The position numbers were made by a program, and so were the translations under genes. Under the pieces are notes generated by a model. It made no database searches, was not told where the DNA came from, and saw only the letters and a program-made list of their open reading frames with translations. Source: Tidjanibacter sp. (GTDB lineage: Bacteria; Bacteroidota; Bacteroidia; Bacteroidales; Rikenellaceae). From it: a stretch of 5,042 bases of DNA. Location: positions 1 to 5,042 of the forward strand of contig JAGBVY010000148.1 of NCBI GenBank assembly GCA_017630115.1, written 5' to 3'. This document shows, piece after piece, positions 1-5,042 of this stretch (position 1 is its first letter; every line of letters begins with the position of its first letter).

Positions 1-1155
1 CATAAAGTCGGTCACTCTATCGAGCACCAGTTCGGCCTTTGTGATGATGTCCTCGTAGTTGCTAAGGGTGGCCTGACGCTGCCACATATAGCGTACCATC
101 TCGATGAGCACCAGTAGGTTGCGCTCGCTTGCAAGGCATACGCCATAGTCGTTAAACACCCTCTGCCAGAGGGTCTTATCGTAGGAGGTGACGGCGGCAA
201 GGGCGGCCTCGCTTGGCACAAACATAATAACATAGGGCAGAGGGGTGTAGCCCTCGTTGTTGCTACGGTCGTAGTTCCTATCGGAGAGTTTGCGGGCTTG
301 GTCTGCAATCTTCTCGGCAAAGGCCTTCATCACAACGCCCTGATTCTCGGCACTGGTGCTATCGAAGTCGAGTTCGGCGGGGAGTTGGAACTTGGAGTCG
401 ATGTAGAGCACGCTGTTGGTCTGGGGGTAGATAAGTGCCGCATCGGGGCGCATCTTCTTGCCACCGGCGTTTTTGACCGTTGAGCCATCTTCGCCACGCA
501 GGGTCTGCTGCAACTTATACTGCACACCCTCAATGAGTCCCGAGCCTGCCAGCAGGTCGGCAAGCAGCTTTTCGCCCAGATTGCCCTGTATGGTCACGCT
601 ACCACTCAGAGCTGTCACCAGACGGTCGGCCTCGCGCGTTAGACGGCCACCAGTCTCCACAAAGCGTTTGATTTCGTTCTGCAAGGTGGCCCTATCCTCA
701 ATGCCTTGCTGTTTGAGCTGCTCCAACTGCTCACGATAGGGGCGCAAAATCTCGCCAATGCTCTCGCGGTTGCTCTGTTCGGTCTGCTGTTTGAGTTGGG
801 CTTTGACGGTTTCGAGCTGTTGTTCGAGTTGCTGCTTAAACTCGCTACGGCGAGCCACATCGGCCTCCTTAAATCGCTGATCCTGCTCGGCCAGACGAGC
901 TTGATGTTCCTCTTTGAGTTGTGCGAGGTCGGCCACAGCACGTCGCGACTGCTCCTCCAACTGCTCTTTGAGCAAGCACACCTCCTTATCGAGAGCCGCT
1001 TTGGTCTCGGAGAGTGATAGGATTTGGTCTTGGAGAGCTGTTTGGAGTGCTGCTGAGCGTTGTTCGGTTTGGGTGACTCCGCGCTTGCCCAATAGGTAGC
1101 CCACAACAAGGCCCACAATGAGCATACATACTGCAACTAAAATAGTGGTTTCCAT
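1..1155 (-). CDS. rmuC: DNA recombination protein RmuC, C-terminus cut by window edge
   Basis: RmuC is a putative PD-(D/E)XK-fold nuclease that limits recombination at inverted repeats; its biochemical activity is poorly defined. The reading frame is open from ATG 1155-1153 to position 1, giving 385 residues without a stop. About 60-80 residues are probably missing, judging by my recollection of family length. Residues 5-23 form one hydrophobic N-terminal membrane segment (ILVAVCMLIVGLVVGYLLG). Residues 30-165 are Gln/Glu/Lys-rich and look like a long coiled coil. The RmuC domain begins near 185 with GNLGEKLLADLLAGSGL. The nuclease-like core is RPDAALIYP (D238) followed by YIDSKFQL (D253, K255). 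Then come VIMFVPSEAAL (309-319) and LASERNLLVLIEMVRYMW (341-358), all family signatures. The start is well fixed: the only upstream in-frame codons before the preceding gene's TAA are seven without a start codon. It lies 21 bp after the amidohydrolase gene, probably last or late in that operon. No Shine-Dalgarno sequence is visible. Confidence 0.93.
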   Translation of the reverse strand, partial: METTILVAVCMLIVGLVVGYLLGKRGVTQTEQRSAALQTALQDQILSLSETKAALDKEVCLLKEQLEEQSRRAVADLAQLKEEHQARLAEQDQRFKEADVARRSEFKQQLEQQLETVKAQLKQQTEQSNRESIGEILRPYREQLEQLKQQGIEDRATLQNEIKRFVETGGRLTREADRLVTALSGSVTIQGNLGEKLLADLLAGSGLIEGVQYKLQQTLRGEDGSTVKNAGGKKMRPDAALIYPQTNSVLYIDSKFQLPAELDFDSTSAENQGVVMKAFAEKIADQARKLSDRNYDRSNNEGYTPLPYVIMFVPSEAALAAVTSYDKTLWQRVFNDYGVCLASERNLLVLIEMVRYMWQRQATLSNYEDIITKAELVLDRVTDFM

Positions 1156-1176
1156 ACTACTATGTCGGGTTTCGGT

Positions 1177-2388
1177 TTATCTGGTTTGGGTGGCCAGTTT
1201 TGTCCCCACAATAGCCATAGCTGCCACGCCAATGCCGATGGCTTTGGGGTCGGGAGAGAAGGTGGAGGTGTGGAGCGAGCCTGCACGCTTTGAGGCGAAG
1301 TCGTCGCCCGTATATCCCACGCCCAAGCGGTAGAAGAGCGAGGGGTAGTGCTCGGTGTAGTAGCCGAAATCCTCACCCGTGGGGCGTGGGCCAAGCTCTA
1401 CTACATCAAATACCTCGCCCAGCACTCGGCCAACCTCGTGGGCTAGTGATGGGTCGTTATAGACGGCTGGGTAGCCCTCACCAAAGTTGTTGTCTATGGT
1501 AAGACCCTCGGCTTGGCCCTCAATCTGGCGGCAGAGGTAGTCGATGGTCTTTTTGAGTGTAGCCCTCCATAGTGGGTCGAAGGTACGCATTGTACCCTCC
1601 AACCTAACGCTGTCGGGGACAATGTTGGTGGCCCCCTTAGCCTCAATCTTACCAATAGATATTATGGTCTGACCCACATCCTTGGGTGCGAGGTTGGGTA
1701 GGGTGTAGAGTTGTTCGATGAGTTGGGCTGTTGGGAGTATGGGGTCAATCATACCCTCGCGCAGAGCTGCGTGGCCTCCTTTGCCCCTGAGGGTGAAGTG
1801 GAGCTCGTCGCAGGCGGCCATATACTTGCCGGGGCAGATGCCTAGCGTTCCTGTTGGGAGGGTGGGCTCGGCGTGGTTGCCAATGAAAGCTACAATCTCG
1901 TAGTCCTCAAAGGGATTCTCCTCCAAAACCAACTTTGCACCCCCGGGGTTGAGCTCCTCGCCTGGCTGGAAGAGAGCAAATATGGTACATCCAATAGTGT
2001 CTAAATGTTTGCTCAGCAGAGTGATGGCTCCCAATACTATGGTGGCGTGGAGGTCGTGGCCGCAGGCGTGCATCACCCCCTTGTTGGCCGACGCATAGGG
2101 GATATTGTTGTGCTCCTCGATGGGGAGTGCGTCAATGTCGGCCCTCAGCACAATGGCCTTGCCGAGGTCGGCACCCTCAGCTCTGCCCTCAATCTTGGCA
2201 AGCAGACCGCTACCCGCAATGGGGCGGAAGTCAATCTGTTCGCTTCTAAGGCGTGCGGCAATCATCTCGGCTGTCTGCCACTCCTGAAACGATAGTTCGG
2301 GGTGGGCGTGGAGCTGGTAGTAGGTGTTGAGTAGGTTGGGGTAGAGGCCCAAAACCTCCTCGGTTATCTGTTGTGCTGAAAGTGCCAT
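1177..2388 (-). CDS. M20-family metallo-amidohydrolase (amidohydrolase/N-acyl-amino-acid hydrolase type)
   Basis: This is a 403-residue zinc-type amidohydrolase of peptidase family M20, subfamily D, the group that includes hippurate hydrolase, IAA-amino-acid hydrolases and N-acetyl-diaminopimelate deacetylase. Such enzymes cleave an acyl-amide bond on an amino acid; the substrate here cannot be read from sequence. Seen in order: HAHPELSFQE (27-36), LRADIDALPIEE (81-92), the metal motif HACGHDLH (108-114, C109 and H111 as likely ligands), FQPGEE (140-145, catalytic Glu and metal ligand), GNHAEP (170-175, H172), GKGGHAA (202-208, in the dimerisation/substrate lid region), PTGEDFGYY (337-345) and SLHTSTF (371-377, H373 as last ligand). 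All expected active-site residues are present and no signal peptide is visible, so it is probably cytoplasmic. I chose ATG 2388 because the protein then begins like its family. The frame stays open to an ATG at 2661, but that would overlap the upstream cyclotransferase by 238 bp with non-homologous residues. The upstream gap is 35 bp and lacks a usable Shine-Dalgarno sequence. Confidence 0.93.
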   Translation of the reverse strand: MALSAQQITEEVLGLYPNLLNTYYQLHAHPELSFQEWQTAEMIAARLRSEQIDFRPIAGSGLLAKIEGRAEGADLGKAIVLRADIDALPIEEHNNIPYASANKGVMHACGHDLHATIVLGAITLLSKHLDTIGCTIFALFQPGEELNPGGAKLVLEENPFEDYEIVAFIGNHAEPTLPTGTLGICPGKYMAACDELHFTLRGKGGHAALREGMIDPILPTAQLIEQLYTLPNLAPKDVGQTIISIGKIEAKGATNIVPDSVRLEGTMRTFDPLWRATLKKTIDYLCRQIEGQAEGLTIDNNFGEGYPAVYNDPSLAHEVGRVLGEVFDVVELGPRPTGEDFGYYTEHYPSLFYRLGVGYTGDDFASKRAGSLHTSTFSPDPKAIGIGVAAMAIVGTKLATQTR

Positions 2389-2423
2389 ATATGGTTGGTT
2401 CTGTTTTGCGTTTGTTTTTGCTC

Positions 2424-3227
2424 CTACTTCTGGACTATCTCCACCTGATAGACCTTGTTCCAGTTTTTGCCCGTCAGCCAAATGCGACCTGTGGCGGGGT
2501 CGTGGGCTATGCCGTTGAGCACGTCGGTGTTGTAGGTTATGTCGGTGGGCGACTGCAACCCCTCCAAGTCGATGATGCCCACCACCTTGCCCGACGAGGG
2601 GTCGATGCGGACAATCTGGTTGGTGAGATAGACGTTGGCCCAAATCTCCCCTCCAATCCACTCCAACTCGTTGAGGTTTTGAGCCTTGCGACCACCTATG
2701 GTCACCTCAATGGTGTCGAGTATGGCAAAACTCTTGGCCTCGCGCACGGTGAGGCGCTCCGAGCCGTCGGACATATAGAGCTTCGTGCCGTCGGTCGTCA
2801 GTCCCCAGCCCTCGCCCTTGTAGTCAAACTCGCCCACCTTGCGGAGCGTAGTGCGGTCATAGACAAAGGCTTTGCCCTTGCGCCAAGTGAGCTGATAGAC
2901 CCTATCGCCCAAGATAGTCATACCCTCGCCAAAGTAGTTGCGCGAGAGGGGTGTGACCTTTTGAGGCTCGCCTGAGGAGGGCAGAGTGGTCTGCATTACC
3001 GACGAACCATAGCCTCCGGTACTCTCCCAGAAGAGCCCGTCGGCATACTCAAAACCTTGGGTGTAGGAGTCGGTAGAGTGGGGTAGTTCGGCCACAATGC
3101 GGAAGGTGTAGTATTTGAGCGGCGACGACTGTGTTTGCGACGTAGCGCCACTCTTTTGGGAGCTATTGCCACAAGCGCAGGCCATTGCCGAGAGCGACAA
3201 AAGTAGAATAAATAGTTGGTGTTTCAT
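2424..3227 (-). CDS. Glutaminyl-peptide cyclotransferase (plant/bacterial beta-propeller type), predicted lipoprotein
   Basis: This 267-residue protein matches the glutamine cyclotransferase family of papaya type, a five-bladed beta-propeller that converts N-terminal Gln to pyroglutamate with release of ammonia. The N-terminus MKHQLFILLLSLSAMACACG is a lipoprotein-type signal peptide. Either C17 (AMAC) or C19 (ACAC) could be the lipidated cysteine, so the protein should sit outside the cytoplasm, anchored to a membrane. Family signatures in order: SYTQGFEYADGLFWESTG (54-71), YFGEGMTILGDRVYQLTW (98-115; E101 is the likely catalytic Glu by analogy with papaya QC Glu69), KGEGWGLTTDG (137-147), NELEWIGGEIWANVY (186-200), IVRIDPSSGKVVG (205-217), VLNGIAHDPATGRIWLTGK (236-254). 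Length is normal for a single-domain bacterial member. It is the first gene of the minus-strand group. Its 5' leader is short and AT-rich, with a TATCTTTG -7 box 23 bp upstream of ATG. Physiological substrates are unknown; periplasmic or secreted proteins starting with Gln are a reasonable inference. Confidence 0.93.
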   Translation of the reverse strand: MKHQLFILLLSLSAMACACGNSSQKSGATSQTQSSPLKYYTFRIVAELPHSTDSYTQGFEYADGLFWESTGGYGSSVMQTTLPSSGEPQKVTPLSRNYFGEGMTILGDRVYQLTWRKGKAFVYDRTTLRKVGEFDYKGEGWGLTTDGTKLYMSDGSERLTVREAKSFAILDTIEVTIGGRKAQNLNELEWIGGEIWANVYLTNQIVRIDPSSGKVVGIIDLEGLQSPTDITYNTDVLNGIAHDPATGRIWLTGKNWNKVYQVEIVQK

Positions 3228-3250
3228 AAAAAAGGTGCATCAGATGATTA

Positions 3251-3284
3251 CAAAGATAGCAAAATTTGGTATATTTGTGCCAAA
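3251..3284 (-). promoter_or_regulatory. Predicted Bacteroidota-type promoter for the cyclotransferase-amidohydrolase-rmuC group
   Basis: Read on the minus strand, TATCTTTG (3258-3251) is an exact match to the Bacteroidota -7 element TAnnTTTG. A TTTG (3284-3281) lies 22 bp further upstream as a candidate -33 element; the spacing is one or two bases longer than usual. Transcription would begin close to the ATG at 3227, leaving a leader of roughly 15-20 nt. No second promoter is apparent in the 35- and 21-bp gaps downstream, which supports co-transcription of the three genes. Confidence 0.6.
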
Positions 3285-3285
3285 T
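3264..3285. repeat. Short inverted repeat over the divergent promoters
   Basis: ATTTGG (3264-3269) and CCAAAT (3280-3285) are perfect 6-bp inverted arms around a 10-bp spacer. The spacer contains the serS -7 box, and the right arm covers the candidate -33 TTTG of the opposite promoter. The position would suit an operator dyad, but six-base arms in AT-rich DNA can arise by chance. No regulator gene is in the window. Confidence 0.35.
3270..3277 (+). promoter_or_regulatory. Predicted -7 box for serS
   Basis: TATATTTG fits the Bacteroidota TAnnTTTG -7 consensus exactly and ends 31 bp before the serS ATG, which would give a leader of about 25 nt. I see no clear TTTG -33 element at the usual distance upstream. 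The box lies inside the -33/-7 spacer of the divergent promoter on the other strand, so polymerase binding at the two would probably be mutually exclusive. Confidence 0.5.
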
Positions 3286-3308
3286 AACCCATAAAAACCT
3301 TTATAGAT

Positions 3309-4586
3309 ATGCTTACACTTAGGCAACTGAGAGATGATAAGGAGTTGGCCATCAGTCGTTTGGCGGTGAAAGGTGTCGATGCACGCGAGGCTATCGACCG
3401 CATCATAGCGCTTGACGATGCACGCAAAGCACTCCAACAAGAATTAGACAAGAATCTGGCCGAGCAGAATGCTGCTGCCAAACAGATAGGTGCTCTTTTT
3501 GCACAGGGCAAACGCGATGAGGCTGAGGATATTAAGGCCCGCGCAGCCAGCCTCAAAGAGGAGAGCAAGAGGCTCGATGCGGAGCTGAAAGCTACCACCG
3601 ATAAACTCAATGCCGAGATTGTGCTCCTGCCCAACTTCCCCGCACCCATCGTTCCCGAGGGCAAAACCGCCGAGGACAACGTTGTGGTTAAGCAGGGTGG
3701 CGAGATTCCCGCTTTGGGCGAGGGCGCTCTGCCCCACTGGGAGTTGGCCGCTAAGTACGACATCATCGACTTTGAGCTGGGCGTGAAACTCACCGGCGCA
3801 GGCTTCCCCGTATATAAGGGTAAAGGTGCAGCCTTGCAGCGTGCCCTTATCACCTACTTCCTCGACCAGAATACCGAGGCAGGCTACTTGGAGGTGCTGC
3901 CTCCCATTATGGTAAACGAGGCTTCGGGTTTCGGCACCGGTCAGCTGCCCGACAAAGAGGGTCAGATGTACCACGCCACTCTGGATAATTTCTATATGGT
4001 GCCTACCGCCGAGGTGCCTGTGACGAATATCTACCGCGACAGCATCGTCGATGAGAAGGAGCTGCCCATTCGCCTTACTGCCTACACCCCCTGCTTCCGT
4101 CGTGAGGCCGGCTCCTATGGCAAAGATGTGAGGGGTTTGAACCGTCTGCACCAGTTCGACAAGGTGGAGATTGTACGCATCAACCACCCCGATAGCTCCT
4201 ATGAGGCTCTCGACCAGATGGTTGCCCACGTTGAGAAGTTGGTTGCGGCACTCGGTTTGCCCTACCGCATCGTGCGCCTCTGTGGTGGCGATATGAGCTT
4301 TACGTCGGCTCTGACCTACGATTTCGAGGTCTATTCGGCTGCTCAGGGCAGGTGGTTGGAGGTATCGAGCGTATCGAACTTCGAGTCGTTCCAAGCCAAC
4401 CGTCTGAAACTGCGCTATCGCACCGAGGGCAAAAAGACCGCTTTGTGCCACACCCTCAATGGTAGCTCGTTGGCACTGCCTCGTATAGTCGCAGCCCTTT
4501 TGGAGAACAACCAGACCCCCGAGGGTATTGTCGTTCCCGAGGTGTTGCGTCCCTACCTGAGATTCGATATCATCAACGGCAAATAG
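3309..4586 (+). CDS. serS: Seryl-tRNA synthetase
   Basis: This 425-residue class II aminoacyl-tRNA synthetase, at the normal bacterial length, activates serine with ATP and charges tRNA-Ser (and tRNA-Sec where present). It is cytoplasmic and works as a homodimer. The N-terminal domain starts MLTLRQLRDD. A charged helical hairpin at about residues 27-102 is the coiled-coil arm that contacts the long variable arm of tRNA-Ser. The catalytic domain shows motif 1 around YLEVLPPIMVN (193-203), the serine-binding PTAEVPVTN (232-240), motif 2 CFRREAGSYGKDVRGLNRLH (262-281), and motif 3 NGSSLALPRIVAALLENNQ (384-402, R392 contacting ATP). The usual Cys-containing SSCSN segment reads SSVSNFESFQ (353-362), a variant I associate with Bacteroidota. 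ATG 3309 gives the expected N-terminus; the leader has no Shine-Dalgarno sequence. The gene diverges from the cyclotransferase operon across 81 bp. A 127-bp gap and a separate promoter separate it from the ferredoxin gene. Confidence 0.98.
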   Translation: MLTLRQLRDDKELAISRLAVKGVDAREAIDRIIALDDARKALQQELDKNLAEQNAAAKQIGALFAQGKRDEAEDIKARAASLKEESKRLDAELKATTDKLNAEIVLLPNFPAPIVPEGKTAEDNVVVKQGGEIPALGEGALPHWELAAKYDIIDFELGVKLTGAGFPVYKGKGAALQRALITYFLDQNTEAGYLEVLPPIMVNEASGFGTGQLPDKEGQMYHATLDNFYMVPTAEVPVTNIYRDSIVDEKELPIRLTAYTPCFRREAGSYGKDVRGLNRLHQFDKVEIVRINHPDSSYEALDQMVAHVEKLVAALGLPYRIVRLCGGDMSFTSALTYDFEVYSAAQGRWLEVSSVSNFESFQANRLKLRYRTEGKKTALCHTLNGSSLALPRIVAALLENNQTPEGIVVPEVLRPYLRFDIINGK

Positions 4587-4590
4587 TGCC

Positions 4591-4620
4591 ACACTACCTA
4601 CAATTTGGTAGGGTTTGTGT
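4591..4620 (+). other. Imperfect hairpin after serS
   Basis: CCTAC (4597-4601) pairs with GTAGG (4608-4612) around a 6-base loop. ACAC (4591-4594) can pair with GTGT (4617-4620) across an internal loop. It starts five bases after the serS stop, so it could stabilise or help end the transcript. The following bases are AAAATAAACC, with no T-run, so it is not a standard intrinsic terminator and some read-through into the ferredoxin gene is possible. Confidence 0.3.
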
Positions 4621-4662
4621 AAAATAAACCGTCAAGTAGGGTGCGGAGTAACAAAAAATGTT

Positions 4663-4670
4663 TATCTTTG
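4663..4670 (+). promoter_or_regulatory. Predicted -7 box for the ferredoxin gene
   Basis: TATCTTTG is an exact match to the Bacteroidota TAnnTTTG element, 43 bp before the ATG. The predicted leader of about 35-40 nt is rich in A and T (4671-4713) and lacks a Shine-Dalgarno sequence, as is common for well-expressed genes in this phylum. No TTTG is seen at the -33 position; the DNA there (around 4636-4645) is G-rich instead. Confidence 0.6.
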
Positions 4671-4713
4671 CATTACTTTTTAGAGAACATTAAACTTTTT
4701 TAACAGTAACACT

Positions 4714-4881
4714 ATGGCTTATAAAATTGATCCTGAGAAATGTGTAGCTTGTGGTAGCTGCATCGGCGAGTGCCCCGTAGAGGCTATCTCGGCTGGCGAC
4801 GTTTACGTTATTGACGCAGATACTTGCATCGAGTGCGGTAGCTGTGCAGATGTATGTCCTAACGAGGCTATCTCCTTGTAA
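4714..4881 (+). CDS. 2[4Fe-4S] ferredoxin, clostridial type
   Basis: This 55-residue protein is a small cytoplasmic electron carrier. Two classical cluster motifs are visible: C10-x2-C13-x2-C16-x3-C20-P and C38-x2-C41-x2-C44-x3-C48-P. Each binds a [4Fe-4S] cluster, with the fourth cysteine of each motif donating to the other cluster. The two halves are internally similar (GECPVEAIS and DVCPNEAIS), reflecting the family's ancestral duplication. The length equals that of classical clostridial ferredoxins, so it is complete. Start MAYKIDPEKC at ATG 4714 is the only sensible choice, and it ends in TAA 4879-4881. It has its own -7 box and a strong terminator, so it is probably a monocistronic, highly expressed gene. 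Known partners of such ferredoxins include pyruvate:ferredoxin oxidoreductase, hydrogenases and Rnf; which applies here is not shown. All eight cysteines are present. Confidence 0.96.
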   Translation: MAYKIDPEKCVACGSCIGECPVEAISAGDVYVIDADTCIECGSCADVCPNEAISL

Positions 4882-4901
4882 TTAAGGCTGCGCAGACGAT
4901 T

Positions 4902-4935
4902 CAGGGAGGCTCTATAGAGCCTCCCTGCTTTTTTT
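4902..4935 (+). terminator. Strong intrinsic terminator after the ferredoxin gene
   Basis: Positions 4902-4927 form a perfect 26-bp palindrome with 13-base arms starting CAGGGAGGCTC and a central TATA. It is followed by one C and seven Ts (4929-4935). The GC-rich stem plus T-run starts 20 bp after the ferredoxin stop codon. On the opposite strand no T-run follows the stem, so the terminator acts mainly on plus-strand transcripts. Confidence 0.93.
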
Positions 4936-4940
4936 ACGAG

Positions 4941-4982
4941 CTTTCGGCTGTGCCTTGTGGGTTTTCGAGCGCGCCTTGTGGG
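4941..4982. repeat. Two imperfect 21-bp tandem units
   Basis: The segments 4941-4961 and 4962-4982 align without gaps at 16 of 21 positions and share the exact core GCCTTGTGGG (4952-4961 and 4973-4982). Because the unit is a multiple of three, a minus-strand frame reads it as two related basic heptads, HKARSKT and HKAQPKA. This could be a coding duplication in the tail of a convergent gene, or a non-coding repeat. Confidence 0.55.
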
Positions 4983-5006
4983 CGATAGCTGCGTTACGCT
5001 TGTTTC

Positions 5007-5042
5007 GGAAATCCTCATTTACGCTCGGTAAACTGCGGTTTC
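5007..5042. repeat. Imperfect inverted repeat cut by the window edge
   Basis: GGAAATCCTCATTTAC (5007-5022) and GTAAACTGCGGTTTC (5028-5042) are imperfect inverted arms around the 5-base spacer GCTCG. The inner five pairs and the outer five are exact, with G-T wobbles and three mismatches in the middle. The right arm probably continues outside the window. The form resembles a small dispersed intergenic palindrome, but copy number cannot be judged from one window. Confidence 0.45.

Larger units (their letters stand above)
4912..5042 (-). other. Possible basic C-terminal tail of a convergent gene entering from the right edge (uncertain)
   Basis: On the minus strand a frame is open from the window edge for 42 codons and stops at TAG 4914-4912, inside the ferredoxin terminator stem. 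It reads NRSLPSVNEDFRNKRNAAIA and then a Lys/Arg/Ala-rich stretch ending KARKKSREAL. The two 21-bp units fall in frame, which slightly favours coding. Against coding, the stop lies in another gene's terminator, no start is visible, and a second minus-strand frame is also open here. I do not recognise a family. The alternative is a non-coding dispersed repeat; see the inverted repeat at 5007-5042. Confidence 0.25.

Noticed and set aside
219..226. A TAnnTTTG match (TATGTTTG) on the minus strand inside rmuC
   Set aside because: It lies near, but out of step with, the conserved IMFVP coding segment, has no downstream gene in the window, and is expected by chance at this frequency.
639..1136. A 165-codon minus-strand frame from ATG 1136 within the rmuC region
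   Set aside because: It is in a different frame from RmuC, is Ser/Lys/Asn-rich with no domain, and the RmuC frame is continuous with clear family motifs throughout.
2389..2661. N-terminal extension of the M20 hydrolase to an ATG at 2661 (494 residues)
   Set aside because: It would overlap the cyclotransferase coding sequence by 238 bp, adds arginine/histidine-rich residues with no M20 similarity, and ATG 2388 gives the normal family length.
2373..2975. A 200-codon plus-strand frame opposite the cyclotransferase
   Set aside because: It is antisense to a gene with strong family motifs, carries no domain I recognise, and shows no promoter or leader.
3444..4592. A 382-codon minus-strand open frame covering about 90% of serS
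   Set aside because: serS is unmistakable by all class II motifs on the plus strand. The antisense frame has no recognisable domain and no promoter, and long antisense frames are common opposite codon-biased genes of this composition.
4587..4713. A riboswitch or other structured leader before the ferredoxin gene
   Set aside because: Apart from the short imperfect hairpin near the serS stop, the leader after the predicted start is AT-rich and I see no conserved aptamer-like stem set.
4803..5018. A 71-codon minus-strand frame starting MRISETSVTQ
   Set aside because: It runs through the terminator and antisense to the ferredoxin gene, so it is unlikely as a gene. Its arginine-rich start overlaps the 21-bp units in another frame and is covered under the right-edge finding.

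Overview
The window looks like a chromosomal housekeeping segment from a Bacteroidales bacterium. An Alistipes/Rikenellaceae-like member is my best guess, but the sequence alone does not fix the genus. Three things point this way. Intergenic -7 elements fit the Bacteroidota consensus TAnnTTTG (TATCTTTG, TATATTTG, TATCTTTG). AT-rich leaders without a Shine-Dalgarno sequence precede the genes. The seryl-tRNA synthetase carries a motif 3 of Bacteroidota type (SVSNFESFQ). Coding DNA is moderately GC-rich, while the short intergenic regions are clearly AT-rich.

Layout. Positions 1-3227 hold three genes on the minus strand, read from right to left: a lipoprotein glutaminyl-peptide cyclotransferase (3227-2424), an M20-family metallo-amidohydrolase (2388-1177) and rmuC (1155 to beyond the left edge, so its C-terminus is missing). 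Gaps of 35 and 21 bp suggest one operon driven from the intergenic region at 3228-3308. Positions 3309-4586 hold serS on the plus strand, diverging from that operon. An 81-bp spacer carries overlapping divergent promoter elements and a small inverted repeat. Positions 4714-4881 hold a 55-residue 2[4Fe-4S] ferredoxin with its own -7 box and a very strong intrinsic terminator (4902-4935). The last 107 bp contain two imperfect 21-bp tandem units and an imperfect inverted repeat cut by the window edge. An open minus-strand frame there could be the basic C-terminal tail of a convergent gene or part of a dispersed repeat.

How the genes relate. SerRS charges tRNA-Ser, and the ferredoxin is a low-potential electron carrier for anaerobic metabolism. 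The cyclotransferase and amidohydrolase both act on amide or amino-terminal chemistry of peptides or amino acids, but nothing shows they share a pathway. RmuC is a putative nuclease that limits DNA rearrangement and looks functionally unrelated. I see no mobile element, CRISPR array, toxin-antitoxin pair, defence system or RNA gene, and no convincing evidence of a new biological system. The least explained part is the right-hand end.
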